The notes under the pieces are model-generated. The model ran no database searches. It was not told the DNA's origin and was given only the letters and a program-made list of their open reading frames with translations. Below are positions 7,917 through 16,116 of a stretch of 64,000 nt of DNA, piece by piece. The DNA comes from Planctomycetota bacterium. GTDB taxonomy: Bacteria; Planctomycetota; Phycisphaerae; SM23-33. The stretch's first letter is position 1. Every line of letters starts with the position of its first letter. Location: positions 310,001 through 374,000 of the forward strand of contig JAKJER010000001.1 of assembly GCA_022705325.1 (NCBI GenBank), given 5' to 3'. The translations under genes were made by a program, and so were the position numbers.

Positions 7917-8399
7917 TCAGAAGGGGATCTCGTCCCCGCCGCCGCCCTGGTCGTAATCCGGGGGGGCGGGCTCGCCCGCGTCCTCGACCGGGGCAGGGGC
8001 CTGGTGGGCGGGCGGCGCCTGCCGGGCCTGCGGCGGAGCGGAATTCCGCTGGTACCCGCCGCCCTGGCCCCCTCCGGAGTCCAGAAACTGGAAGTTCTCC
8101 ACGACCACGCGGTGCTTGCTGTGCTTCTGGCCGTCCTTCTCCCAGGTGGCGTAGTGCAGGCGCCCGTCGACCAGGATGGACCGCCCCTTGCGCATGTACT
8201 GATTGATGATCTCCGCCGGTTTGCCGAAAGCGCGACAATCGATGAAGCAGGTGTCCTCCCGCTGCTGGCCCTGCTGATCGCGCCACCTGCGGTTGACGGC
8301 CAGGCCGAAATCGACTGCCGGCGTCTGGTTGGGCAGATAACTCAACTGAGGGTCCCGCGTCAGGTTGCCGGCCAGGATGACCTTGTTGTAGTTTGCCAT
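7917..8399 (-). CDS. ssb: Single-stranded DNA-binding protein
   Basis: 160 residues. The OB-fold domain spans 1-105 (MANYNKVILAGNLTRDPQLSYLP ... VDFGLAVNRRWRDQQGQ ... TCFIDCRAFGKPAEIINQYMRKGRSILVDGRLHYATWEKDGQKHS). A Gly/Gln/Pro-rich linker leads to the acidic tip GGGGDEIPF, the docking peptide for replication and repair partners. It is encoded between rpsF and rpsR, the usual place for the replicative SSB. Confidence 0.96.
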   Translation of the reverse strand: MANYNKVILAGNLTRDPQLSYLPNQTPAVDFGLAVNRRWRDQQGQQREDTCFIDCRAFGKPAEIINQYMRKGRSILVDGRLHYATWEKDGQKHSKHRVVVENFQFLDSGGGQGGGYQRNSAPPQARQAPPAHQAPAPVEDAGEPAPPDYDQGGGGDEIPF

Positions 8400-8468
8400 G
8401 TCCGCTTCCTTTTTCTTGTTGCGGCCTGGTCTTCCCCCCGCCGGCGACAGGCCGGGGGCGGGAGGGGC

Positions 8469-8987
8469 CTATTCCTGTTCTTCCTCGTCCTTGACCGGTT
8501 CGCCCTCGTCCTCGGACGCGTTCTCGTCGGCGTCCTTGCTCTGGACCTCGCGGCTGCGACGGGGGCGGCCTTCGCCCTCGCCGCGGCGGGGGCGGCGATC
8601 TTCCTCTTCGTCGCCGGCCGGCGCCTCTTCCTCTTCCTGCCCGACCCGGCTGGCCCCGCTGGTGACGGGGGTCTCGGCGTTGATCTGCTCCTGGGTCAGC
8701 GCTTCCTTGTGCAGGATCATGCTGCGGAGGATCTGTTCGGACAGCTCGCAGTCGTGTTCGATCTCGCTCATGTGCGCGGGGTCGACCGCGAAGTAGGTCA
8801 GCACGTACAGCCCGCGCCGCCGCCCCTGGATCTCGTAGGCTAGGCGGCGCTCATCCCACGGCTTGATGGACAGGATGTCGGCCTGGTATCGCTCCAGCAG
8901 CCCGCGGACAGGCCGGCTGGCGGCCTCGAAGTCCGGTTGGCCGGCGTCCAACAGGAACAGACCTTCGTACGTTCGTTTTGCAGTCAT
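8469..8987 (-). CDS. rpsF: 30S ribosomal protein bS6 with long charged tail
   Basis: 172 residues against about 95-135 normally. The S6 fold covers 1-100 (KRTYEGLFLLDAGQPDFEAA ... YQADILSIKPWDERRLAYEIQGRRRGLYVLTYFAVDPAHMSEIEHDCELSEQILRSMIL). From about residue 115 the chain is low-complexity and strongly charged (QEEEEAPAGDEEEDRRPRRGEG ... SEDEGEPVKDEEEQE). First gene of the rpsF-ssb-rpsR-rplI set; pth lies 20 bases upstream, so all may be one transcript. Confidence 0.95.
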   Translation of the reverse strand: MTAKRTYEGLFLLDAGQPDFEAASRPVRGLLERYQADILSIKPWDERRLAYEIQGRRRGLYVLTYFAVDPAHMSEIEHDCELSEQILRSMILHKEALTQEQINAETPVTSGASRVGQEEEEAPAGDEEEDRRPRRGEGEGRPRRSREVQSKDADENASEDEGEPVKDEEEQE

Positions 8988-9007
8988 CTCGATTGCCCTT
9001 TCTGGGT

Positions 9008-9616
9008 TCAGCTTTCTTGCCCTTTGGCGTTGTAGGTTTCCATCACGCGACTCAGGTCCTGGAACAGCCAGTCTTCGACCGCCTGGGCCGCCCGACGGAC
9101 GGCCGGGGCGATCTGCTCTTCCTCGTCGGCGGTAAACGCCGAGAGCACGTAGTCGGCCTGGTCCATCAGCGGCGGCTTGGCGCCGATGCCGATCCGCAGC
9201 CGGGGCACCTGCGTGGTGCCCAGGCGGTCGAGGATGTCCGCCAGGCCGTTATGCCCGCCGGCCGATCCGTCGCCTCTCAGCCTCAGCCGCCCGACTTCCA
9301 GGGCCAGGTCGTCCAGCACGATCAGCAGGCAGGACAGGTCTTCGACCTTGTAGAAGTCCACCATCTGGCGGACAGCCTGCCCGGAGCGATTCATGAACGT
9401 CTGCGGCTCGAGCAGGAACACGCGGATCGCCCGGGCGTCCCGCTCGACTCGCACGTCGTCCAGCCTTCCCAGGAAGGCCGACCGGCCCGCACGCGACAGC
9501 CAGCGGCCTCGCAGGGCCTCCAGCACGCGGAAGCCCACGTTGTGCCGCGTCCGCTCGTACTGCCGGCTGGGGTTGCCCAGCCCGACCACAAACCGCACCC
9601 GTTGATCGCTCATCAT
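9008..9616 (-). CDS. pth: Peptidyl-tRNA hydrolase
   Basis: 202 residues, typical length. It recycles peptidyl-tRNA in the cytoplasm. Visible motifs: VVGLGNPSRQYERTRHNVGF with the catalytic His at about residue 25, the FMNRSGQAV Asn, the LLIVLDDLALEVGRLRLR Asp, and GGHNGLADI. Two adjacent ATG codons (9616 and 9613) are possible starts; neither has a clear ribosome site. Directly upstream is an array of heptamer repeats, so the 5' control region is unusual. Its neighbour rplY (upstream) and rpsF (downstream) match known gene order. Confidence 0.94.
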   Translation of the reverse strand: MMSDQRVRFVVGLGNPSRQYERTRHNVGFRVLEALRGRWLSRAGRSAFLGRLDDVRVERDARAIRVFLLEPQTFMNRSGQAVRQMVDFYKVEDLSCLLIVLDDLALEVGRLRLRGDGSAGGHNGLADILDRLGTTQVPRLRIGIGAKPPLMDQADYVLSAFTADEEEQIAPAVRRAAQAVEDWLFQDLSRVMETYNAKGQES

Positions 9617-9619
9617 CTG

Positions 9620-9715
9620 TAGCCAGTAGCCCGTAGCCTGTAGTCGGTAGCCTGTTGCCCGCAACCGGCAGCCGGCACTCCTCGTCACTGGCTACTGGTT
9701 GCTGGCTACAGGCTA
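9620..9715. repeat. Heptanucleotide repeat arrays in inverted orientation
   Basis: On the + strand eight tandem 7-mers run from 9620 to 9675 (TAGCCAG, TAGCCCG, TAGCCTG, TAGTCGG, TAGCCTG, TTGCCCG, CAACCGG, CAGCCGG). After 12 other bases four 7-mers of the opposite orientation run from 9688 to 9715 (CTGGCTA, CTGGTTG, CTGGCTA, CAGGCTA). The two arrays can pair, forming a long imperfect hairpin in the 110-base gap between rplY and pth. Resembles the short tandem heptamer repeats known from cyanobacterial genomes. Confidence 0.85.
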
Positions 9716-9726
9716 CAAGACACAGG

Positions 9727-10359
9727 TCACTTCTCTTCTTCCTCTTCCTCTTCGCGCTTCTTCTCGCCGATGACTTCCGGCTCGGCCTGGCCCTCTTCGC
9801 CTTCCTCGGCGGGCGCTTCCTCTTCGATCACCGTAAGGGCACAGACGATGGCTTCCGGATCGCTCAAGAGGGTGATGCCCTCGGGCAGCTTGACGTCCCG
9901 CATGTGCAGCATGTCGCCGATCTTCATGTCGTTGATCGGCACGCGGATGTCCTCGGGGATCTGGCGGACGGCGCACTCGAGGTCGATTTCGGCGGCCTGC
10001 TGGTGCATCACGCCGCCCTCGGCCAGGCCCGCGGGCGTGCCGCGGAGGACCAGCGGCACCGTCACTTCCACCCGCTCGTCCAGGTCCACGCGGGCCAGGT
10101 CCACGTGCAGGACGACCTGCTGCATCGCGTCGTACTGCACGTCCTTGACCAGGACGTTCTGCACCTGCCCGTCCACGTCCAGCTCGAACAGCCTCTCGCC
10201 GTGGTGCAGGGCGACCTCCAGGTCGTGAGCGTCCAGGGCGACCGGGATGTTCTCCTGGGCGTGCCCGTAGACCACGCCGGGGATCAGGTTCTTCTTGCGC
10301 AGGCCCCGCACCTTGCGGGTACCCAGGGCGTCGCGTCTCTTTGCCGTCAACTTGGCCAT
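9727..10359 (-). CDS. rplY: 50S ribosomal protein bL25 (CTC/TL5 type)
   Basis: 210 residues, the long CTC form. An N-terminal 5S-rRNA-binding domain (KLTAKRRDALGTRKVRGLRKKNLIPGVVYGH) is followed by the TL5-type beta domain (FELDVDGQVQNVLVKDVQYDAMQQVVLHVDLARVDLDERVEVTVPL ... ITLLSDPEAIVCAL). The end is a very acidic/charged tail (EEEAPAEEGEEGQAEP ... KKREEEEEEEK). The start MAKLTAKRRD was chosen for its AGGAG site and family agreement. Lies between prs and pth. Confidence 0.94.
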   Translation of the reverse strand: MAKLTAKRRDALGTRKVRGLRKKNLIPGVVYGHAQENIPVALDAHDLEVALHHGERLFELDVDGQVQNVLVKDVQYDAMQQVVLHVDLARVDLDERVEVTVPLVLRGTPAGLAEGGVMHQQAAEIDLECAVRQIPEDIRVPINDMKIGDMLHMRDVKLPEGITLLSDPEAIVCALTVIEEEAPAEEGEEGQAEPEVIGEKKREEEEEEEK

Positions 10360-10469
10360 GTCTGGTTCTCCTTGTCGGCCGACCGCCAGCGCCGCACGCT
10401 CCGCCGGCCTCACTCGGGCCGGGCTCGGGCTGCAGGCCCGCCGTCGCCGTTTCTAAGCTCTGTATCCGA

Positions 10470-11428
<959 letters not shown>

Positions 11429-11432
<4 letters not shown>

Positions 11433-12187
11433 GGAGAAGCCTCCCCGGCCCGCAGCCGGTCGGACAGGATCGAGCTGACCTGCTGGAGCTCATCGAGGGT
11501 GTTGATGCTGAGGACGTCCTCGGGCGGCACGGCCGCCACGGCGGCCAGCTTCTGCCCGTCCTGTCGCAGCAGGGCGAGGGCGTCGGTCAGGTAGTATTCG
11601 CCCTTGGCGTTGTGGTTGGTCAGGCGGTGCAGGACCCAGCGAAGGGCCTGGGCGTCGAAGCAGTAGACCGAGACGTTGACCTCTCGGACGGCCCGCTGCT
11701 GCTCAGTCGCGTCGAGGTACTCGACGATGCCCAGCAGCGTCCCGCCCTGGTCGCGGAGGATTCGTCCGTAGCGGGCGGGCTCGTCCAGGATGGAGGTGGC
11801 CAGGGTGCAGGCGGCCTGCTCGCGCCGGTGGGTGTCCAGAAGCTGGCGGAGGGTCTGGCTGCGGATGAGCGGGCCGTCGCCCGCCAGCACCAGCACCGGG
11901 CCTTCCAGGCCCGTCAGGCGGTCCTGGCAGACCATGGCGGCGTGGCCCGTGCCGAGTTGGGGGCTCTGCTCGACGAACTCGACGTCGGCGGCGCCGCCAA
12001 ACTGCTCGCGGACCAGATCGCTGCGGTGGCCCACCACCACCAGCAGGCGGTCCGCCCCGGCCTGGTGGCAGGCGTCCATCACCCACGCCAGCATAGGCCG
12101 CCCGCACACCTCGTGCAGGACCTTGGGCAGGTCGCTGTTCATGCGGGTGCCTTTGCCGCCGGCCAGTAGTATCGCGGTCGTGCTCAT
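11429..12187 (-). CDS. GlmU-like N-acetylglucosamine-1-phosphate uridylyltransferase without acetyltransferase domain
   Basis: 252 residues, whereas bifunctional GlmU has about 455. The nucleotidyltransferase domain is complete: LAGGKGTRMNSDLPKVLHEVCGRPML, EQSPQLGTGHAAMVCQD, LVLAGDGPLI, YGRILRD, EVNVSVYCFD and AKGEYYLTDAL. The left-handed beta-helix that acetylates glucosamine-1-P is absent, and there is no room for it because the stop overlaps the prs start by 4 bases. The acetyl step must be carried out by another protein. The product, UDP-GlcNAc, also feeds LpxA. The start MSTTAILLAGG was chosen over a 12-residue longer one. Confidence 0.85.
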
Positions 12188-12259
12188 GTCGTGCGTGTCG
12201 CCGTATGCGTCCGAACCGATCAAGGCAGGCGTCCCGTCAAGACGTCGCCGGAAAAATCG

Positions 12260-12331
12260 CTACCCGGCCAGGACTCGAACCTGGAATAAGAGGACCAAAA
12301 CCTCTTGTGTTGCCAATTACACCACCGGGTA
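12260..12331 (-). tRNA. tRNA-Gln (anticodon TTG)
   Basis: Read on the minus strand the acceptor arms TACCCGG and CCGGGTA pair over 7 bp with G73 as discriminator. The D-arm region is GTGTAATTGGCAACAC, the anticodon stem AGAGG/CCTCT encloses the loop TTTTGGT (anticodon TTG), and the T-arm is CCAGG TTCGAGT CCTGG. CCA is not encoded. It lies 72 bases upstream of the glmU-like gene in the same direction and may be part of its transcript. Confidence 0.95.
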
Positions 12332-12339
12332 AAGGCTCA

Positions 12340-12355
12340 CCTGCCTGCAGGCAGG
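12340..12355. repeat. Perfect 16-bp palindrome CCTGCCTGCAGGCAGG
   Basis: A self-complementary sequence 9 bases upstream of the tRNA-Gln 5' end. Related hairpins with CCTGCC/GGCAGG arms occur at about 16179-16198 inside the end of the kinase gene and twice in the inserted element at 34471-34558. Confidence 0.6.
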
Positions 12356-12525
12356 CTGGTCGCCGGGCCAACCACGAGGCGCTGAAGACCCGGCGGGCAA
12401 CCAGTTGTCGCGGCTGGGGATTCGTCCGGAGGTCTGAACGAGTGGCCGCTACCTCACTCGCCCATTCCGCGCCGGCCAGGCCGACGCGGGCGCCCCGTGC
12501 GGACGAAAGCGCCTCAAGCCCCATG

Positions 12526-12554
12526 ACTATACGTGCCGCCACAAGGGATGTCAA
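12526..12554 (-). promoter_or_regulatory. Near-consensus promoter upstream of tRNA-Gln
   Basis: Minus strand: TTGACA (perfect -35), 17-base spacer, TATAGT. It is the strongest sigma-70-type match in the window and points to tRNA-Gln and the glmU-prs-rplY-pth genes. The predicted start site near 12519 leaves about 188 bases before the tRNA. Confidence 0.65.
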
Positions 12555-12602
12555 GTTCGAAATCTGCCTTGAAACAGGCCCGCGTGCCGGAGGGTTCCTG
12601 TC

Positions 12603-12630
12603 TTGCCGAACGCGGCGGATCGGGTAAGAT
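12603..12630 (+). promoter_or_regulatory. Promoter for the TPR-CHAT gene
   Basis: TTGCCG, 16-base spacer, TAAGAT. The predicted start site near 12637 lies about 98 bases before the GTG at 12735. Confidence 0.4.
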
Positions 12631-12734
12631 AGGGGCAGGCGCATGCGGCAGGAGTGCTCGCCGAGCCCCCCGTGCGGCCCTCGCCGCGCCAGGGGGCCAC
12701 CTCCGCGGGCGCGCTTGCCGGAAGGAGCCCCCTT

Positions 12735-15700
12735 GTGACTCCACACCTCTCGCTCCTGTGGGCGATGATGCTGACGTTTTCGGGCCTGTCCGGCTCGTCC
12801 CTGCTGCTCCCGGCCGGCGGGACCGTTCTATCGGCGTCCGTGGGCCAGGCGACCGGGAAGGAGCAGGACGCGAGGGCGGAGGAAGAAGCCGCCCTCCGCC
12901 GGACCGAGGCGATCCTCTTGAAACAGCCCGGCGCGGCGCCCGATCGACTGGCGGGGGTTTGGACGCGACTGGGGTGGCTGTGCCTTCAGCGACAGCCCGC
13001 CGAGGCCGAGAGGCTCTTCCGCAAGGCCATCGACGCGACGAGCAAGTCGCCGCCGGGCCAGCCGACGCCCGCCGCGGCGCGGTGGCTGGGACTCGGCTGG
13101 GCGTGCAGCACGCAGGGCAAGCATGAAGAGGCCGCCAAGGCCTTCCGCGAAGCGCTGGCCCTAGATGAGAAGGCCTTCGGTCGGGACCACGTCAAACTGA
13201 TCGGCCCGCTTTCGGGGCTGGGCGAGGCCCTGGTGAACCTCCGGCAATTCGAGCAGGCCGAAGCCGCCGGCGCCCGCATTGTGGACATCGTCGGTCGCGC
13301 CAGCGGGCCCTGGGAGCCGAGCCTGGCCCAACGCCTGCACAATAACGCGTACGTCTACCGGACCGCCGAGAGGTACGCGATGGCCGAGGCGCTATACGCC
13401 TGCGTTGTGGCGATCCTGAAGAACGCACCTGGCGACCGGCCTGCCGCCCGCCAGGCGCTCCTGGGCGACGCGCTGGCTAGCGAGGGCTACATGTGCCGCG
13501 CGCAGGGAAAGTACCTGCGGGCCGAGGAATGCCACCGCCAGGCCCTCGACGTTCGAGAACGCATCGAGGGTCCGGACGGCCTCGGCGCCGCCCAAAGCCT
13601 GAACGACCTCGGCGTGATCTGTCTGGAGCAGGGACGATACGCCCAGGCCGAGGAGTTCCTCATGCGCTCCCTGGCCGCGCGGGAAAAGGCGACCGGGGCA
13701 GCCTCGATGTTGCTCAGACAGAACTACCACAACCTGGGCCTGGTCTACATGGCGCAGAGGCGGCTGGGCTTGGCCGAGACCGCCCTGCGGCGGGCGGCGG
13801 CCATCGAAGGGACGCACCGCCTGAGCGAGTTGAGACGGCGAGGCGTCCCCGTGGACGCGGAACTGGAGGCTTGCGTCAGGGAGTACGGCCTGCACGAGCT
13901 GGGACACGTGTACCTGATGCGCGGCCAGGCCCACCAGGCCGAGGAAATCTACCGGCGCAGCACCGCCGCCATCGAGCGCATGGAAGGCCCCGGAAACCTC
14001 CTGGCCGTCGCGTGCCGGAAAGACCTCGCCGACGCCTGCCTCGCGCAGGGGAAACTGCGTGAGGCCCGCGGGCTGTTCGAGCGGGCGCTGGCGATGCGGG
14101 AGGAACTGGCCGGCAAAGACCATCCCGCCGTCGCGAAGGCCCTGGTGGACCTGGCAGGCCTGTGCCGCGCCGAGGGCGACCTGGCGGCTGCGGGCCGGCT
14201 GCTCGACCGGGCCAGGGCCATCTTCGAGAAGGCCTTCGGGCAGGACCATCTCTACACGGCGATGGCGGCCTTGCAGCGGGCGCTGGTCGCCGCCCACCAG
14301 GGCCAGTGGGAGGTCGCCTGGTCCCTGGCCCCGGCGGCGCAGCAGAATCTGGTCAAGGCGCGGTCCCTGGCGGCCGTCTCGCCGGTGACTCGTTCGACCG
14401 CCATGGCCCGCTTTGCCGTGCCCGGACTCGTGCCGTTCCTGGCCCTGAAGCTCTGCAAGGACGAAGATGCCTTGCGCCTGGCGGAGCAGGGCAGCGCCCT
14501 GGGCTTGAGGGAGTTGCTGGCCTTGGCGGGGGCCCAGACGACCGCCGTCCTGGACGAGAGCGATCGCCGGCGCATCGAGCCCGTCCTCGGACGCATCAAT
14601 GCGCTCAACAACGAGATCGCATCGCGAAGACAAGAAGGCAAGCCCGCCGACGAACTCGTGAAGGAACTGGGCCGGCAGGAGATGGAATACGACGCCCTCA
14701 CGGCCGAGCTGGGCAAACGGCGCTCGCCGTTCGTCGTCGCTCAGGCGATCGAGACCATGACCTCCGATCGGGCCTCCGCGTGCCCGGTCCTGGACGAGCG
14801 CACGGCGATTGTCGGATGGCTGGCCTTCGGGGAGTGCCTCTGGGGCTACGTCGTGCGCCGCGACGCCGTACGGTGGGTCAACCTGTCCGACGGGTGGAAT
14901 CCCGGCGGGGAACAGCAGCAGATTCGCCACATCCTGGACTCGGCCCGCACTTCGGATCGACAGGCGATGCCCGCCGACGACCTCGCCGCGGTGTACCGGG
15001 GACGCTTCGCCCTCCTGGAGCCTCACCTGGCCGGGACGGACAAGCTGATCGTGATCGCCCAGGACTGGGCGGCGTATCTCCCCGTGGACATGCTTTTGAC
15101 GCGCCGCCCCGCGCCGGGCGAGACGGATCCGGCCGACTGGCCCTGGCTGGGGCGACGATGGGAGGTCAGCGCCGCGCCGTCGGTGACCGTTCTGGACCTT
15201 CTCTGCCGCCGGCGCCGCTCGGCGCCCTCGTCGCGATGGACGTACGAGTTGTTCGCGATGGGCGACCCCCCGTTCAGCGCCGAGCAACTGGCGCAGATGG
15301 GCTCACCGGGCGATTCGCCGAATCCGCTGTCGCAGCCGGCGGAGGCCCTGGCGGCTGTTGCGCGGGTTCTGCGGTCGGACAGGACGGCGGCGCCTCCACG
15401 CCTGCCGGGGACGCGGCGGGAAGTGCAGCTCATTGCCGCCACACTCGGACAGGACCGCTGCCGCCTGCTGCTGGGGCCCGACGCGTCGGAGGGCAAGCTG
15501 TTCGAGGCCAGTGAGGCCGGCACGCTGCGCCGGTGCCGATACGTTCATCTGGCAACGCATGGGCTGGCCGACCCCCAACGCCCGGAGTTGTCGGCCCTGT
15601 TATTGGCGATGGCGCCCGCACAGGAGTCCTTCGACGGCCTGCTGCACATGCGGGAGGCGCTGCGGCTCAAGCTCGACGCGGACCTGGTGGTCCTGTCAGC

Positions 15701-16085
15701 CTGCCAGACCGCCCTGGGCGGCGACGTCCGGGGCGAGGGGGTGGTCGGGCTGTCCACGGCCTTTCTGTATGCCGGGGCGTCCTCCCTGGTGATCAGCCTG
15801 TGGAACGTGCCTGACGCCGCGACGACCCTGTTGATGCACCGTTTCTATCGCAGCCTGAAGGCGGGGAAGAGCAAGGCCGCCGCCCTGCGGGAAGCCAAGG
15901 CATGGCTGCGGGCCCTCACGCGGGAAGACCTGGACGACCTGGCCCTGCGCGAGCCCGCGCTGAACGGGCTGACGCGCGGGCTCGGGTCGGCCGTCACCGC
16001 GCCCAAGGGGCGGGCCGTCTCGGCCCACCCGTTCGCTCATCCCCACAACTGGGCGGGATTCATCCTCCTGGGCGACCCACGATGA
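12735..16085 (+). CDS. TPR-CHAT cysteine protease-like protein
   Basis: 1116 residues. The start is a GTG preceded by GAAGGAG; it gives a hydrophobic N-terminus (VTPHLSLLWAMMLTFSGLSGSSLLLPAGG), a signal peptide or anchor. Residues about 70-560 hold many TPRs of the kinesin-light-chain type (LFRKAIDATSK, AAKAFREALALDEKAFGRDH, EECHRQALDVRERIEGPDGL, LLDRARAIFEKAFGQDH). The C-terminal CHAT domain has the caspase-type dyad: H942 in YVHLATHG and C990 in VVLSACQTALGG, followed by AFLYAGASSLVISLWNVPDAATTLLMHRFYRSL. CHAT proteases act in HetF-type control, Csx29 and gasdermin-linked defence. It converges on the kinase gene with a 31-base gap. Confidence 0.88.
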   Translation: MTPHLSLLWAMMLTFSGLSGSSLLLPAGGTVLSASVGQATGKEQDARAEEEAALRRTEAILLKQPGAAPDRLAGVWTRLGWLCLQRQPAEAERLFRKAIDATSKSPPGQPTPAAARWLGLGWACSTQGKHEEAAKAFREALALDEKAFGRDHVKLIGPLSGLGEALVNLRQFEQAEAAGARIVDIVGRASGPWEPSLAQRLHNNAYVYRTAERYAMAEALYACVVAILKNAPGDRPAARQALLGDALASEGYMCRAQGKYLRAEECHRQALDVRERIEGPDGLGAAQSLNDLGVICLEQGRYAQAEEFLMRSLAAREKATGAASMLLRQNYHNLGLVYMAQRRLGLAETALRRAAAIEGTHRLSELRRRGVPVDAELEACVREYGLHELGHVYLMRGQAHQAEEIYRRSTAAIERMEGPGNLLAVACRKDLADACLAQGKLREARGLFERALAMREELAGKDHPAVAKALVDLAGLCRAEGDLAAAGRLLDRARAIFEKAFGQDHLYTAMAALQRALVAAHQGQWEVAWSLAPAAQQNLVKARSLAAVSPVTRSTAMARFAVPGLVPFLALKLCKDEDALRLAEQGSALGLRELLALAGAQTTAVLDESDRRRIEPVLGRINALNNEIASRRQEGKPADELVKELGRQEMEYDALTAELGKRRSPFVVAQAIETMTSDRASACPVLDERTAIVGWLAFGECLWGYVVRRDAVRWVNLSDGWNPGGEQQQIRHILDSARTSDRQAMPADDLAAVYRGRFALLEPHLAGTDKLIVIAQDWAAYLPVDMLLTRRPAPGETDPADWPWLGRRWEVSAAPSVTVLDLLCRRRRSAPSSRWTYELFAMGDPPFSAEQLAQMGSPGDSPNPLSQPAEALAAVARVLRSDRTAAPPRLPGTRREVQLIAATLGQDRCRLLLGPDASEGKLFEASEAGTLRRCRYVHLATHGLADPQRPELSALLLAMAPAQESFDGLLHMREALRLKLDADLVVLSACQTALGGDVRGEGVVGLSTAFLYAGASSLVISLWNVPDAATTLLMHRFYRSLKAGKSKAAALREAKAWLRALTREDLDDLALREPALNGLTRGLGSAVTAPKGRAVSAHPFAHPHNWAGFILLGDPR

Positions 16086-16116
16086 GGAGCATGGCCTCGC
16101 ACCGGGCCTCGCGCGG

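Larger units (their letters stand above)
12332..12734. other. Gap of about 400 bases between tRNA-Gln and the CHAT gene
   Basis: No convincing protein frame is seen. The stretch holds a perfect 16-bp palindrome (12340-12355), a near-consensus promoter firing left towards the tRNA (12526-12554) and a promoter firing right towards the CHAT gene (12603-12630). The 188 bases between the left promoter start site and the tRNA would be a long transcribed leader of unknown use. A GAAGGAG ribosome site at 12720-12726 sets the CHAT gene start. Confidence 0.6.

Noticed and set aside
9620-9715. CRISPR array at the heptamer repeats
   Set aside because: The units are 7 bases with no spacers and run in both directions; no cas gene is near.
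12735-16085. CHAT-gasdermin or type III-E (Csx29) defence system
   Set aside because: No gasdermin-like gene, Cas7-11 or CRISPR array is adjacent; the neighbours are a kinase and a tRNA.
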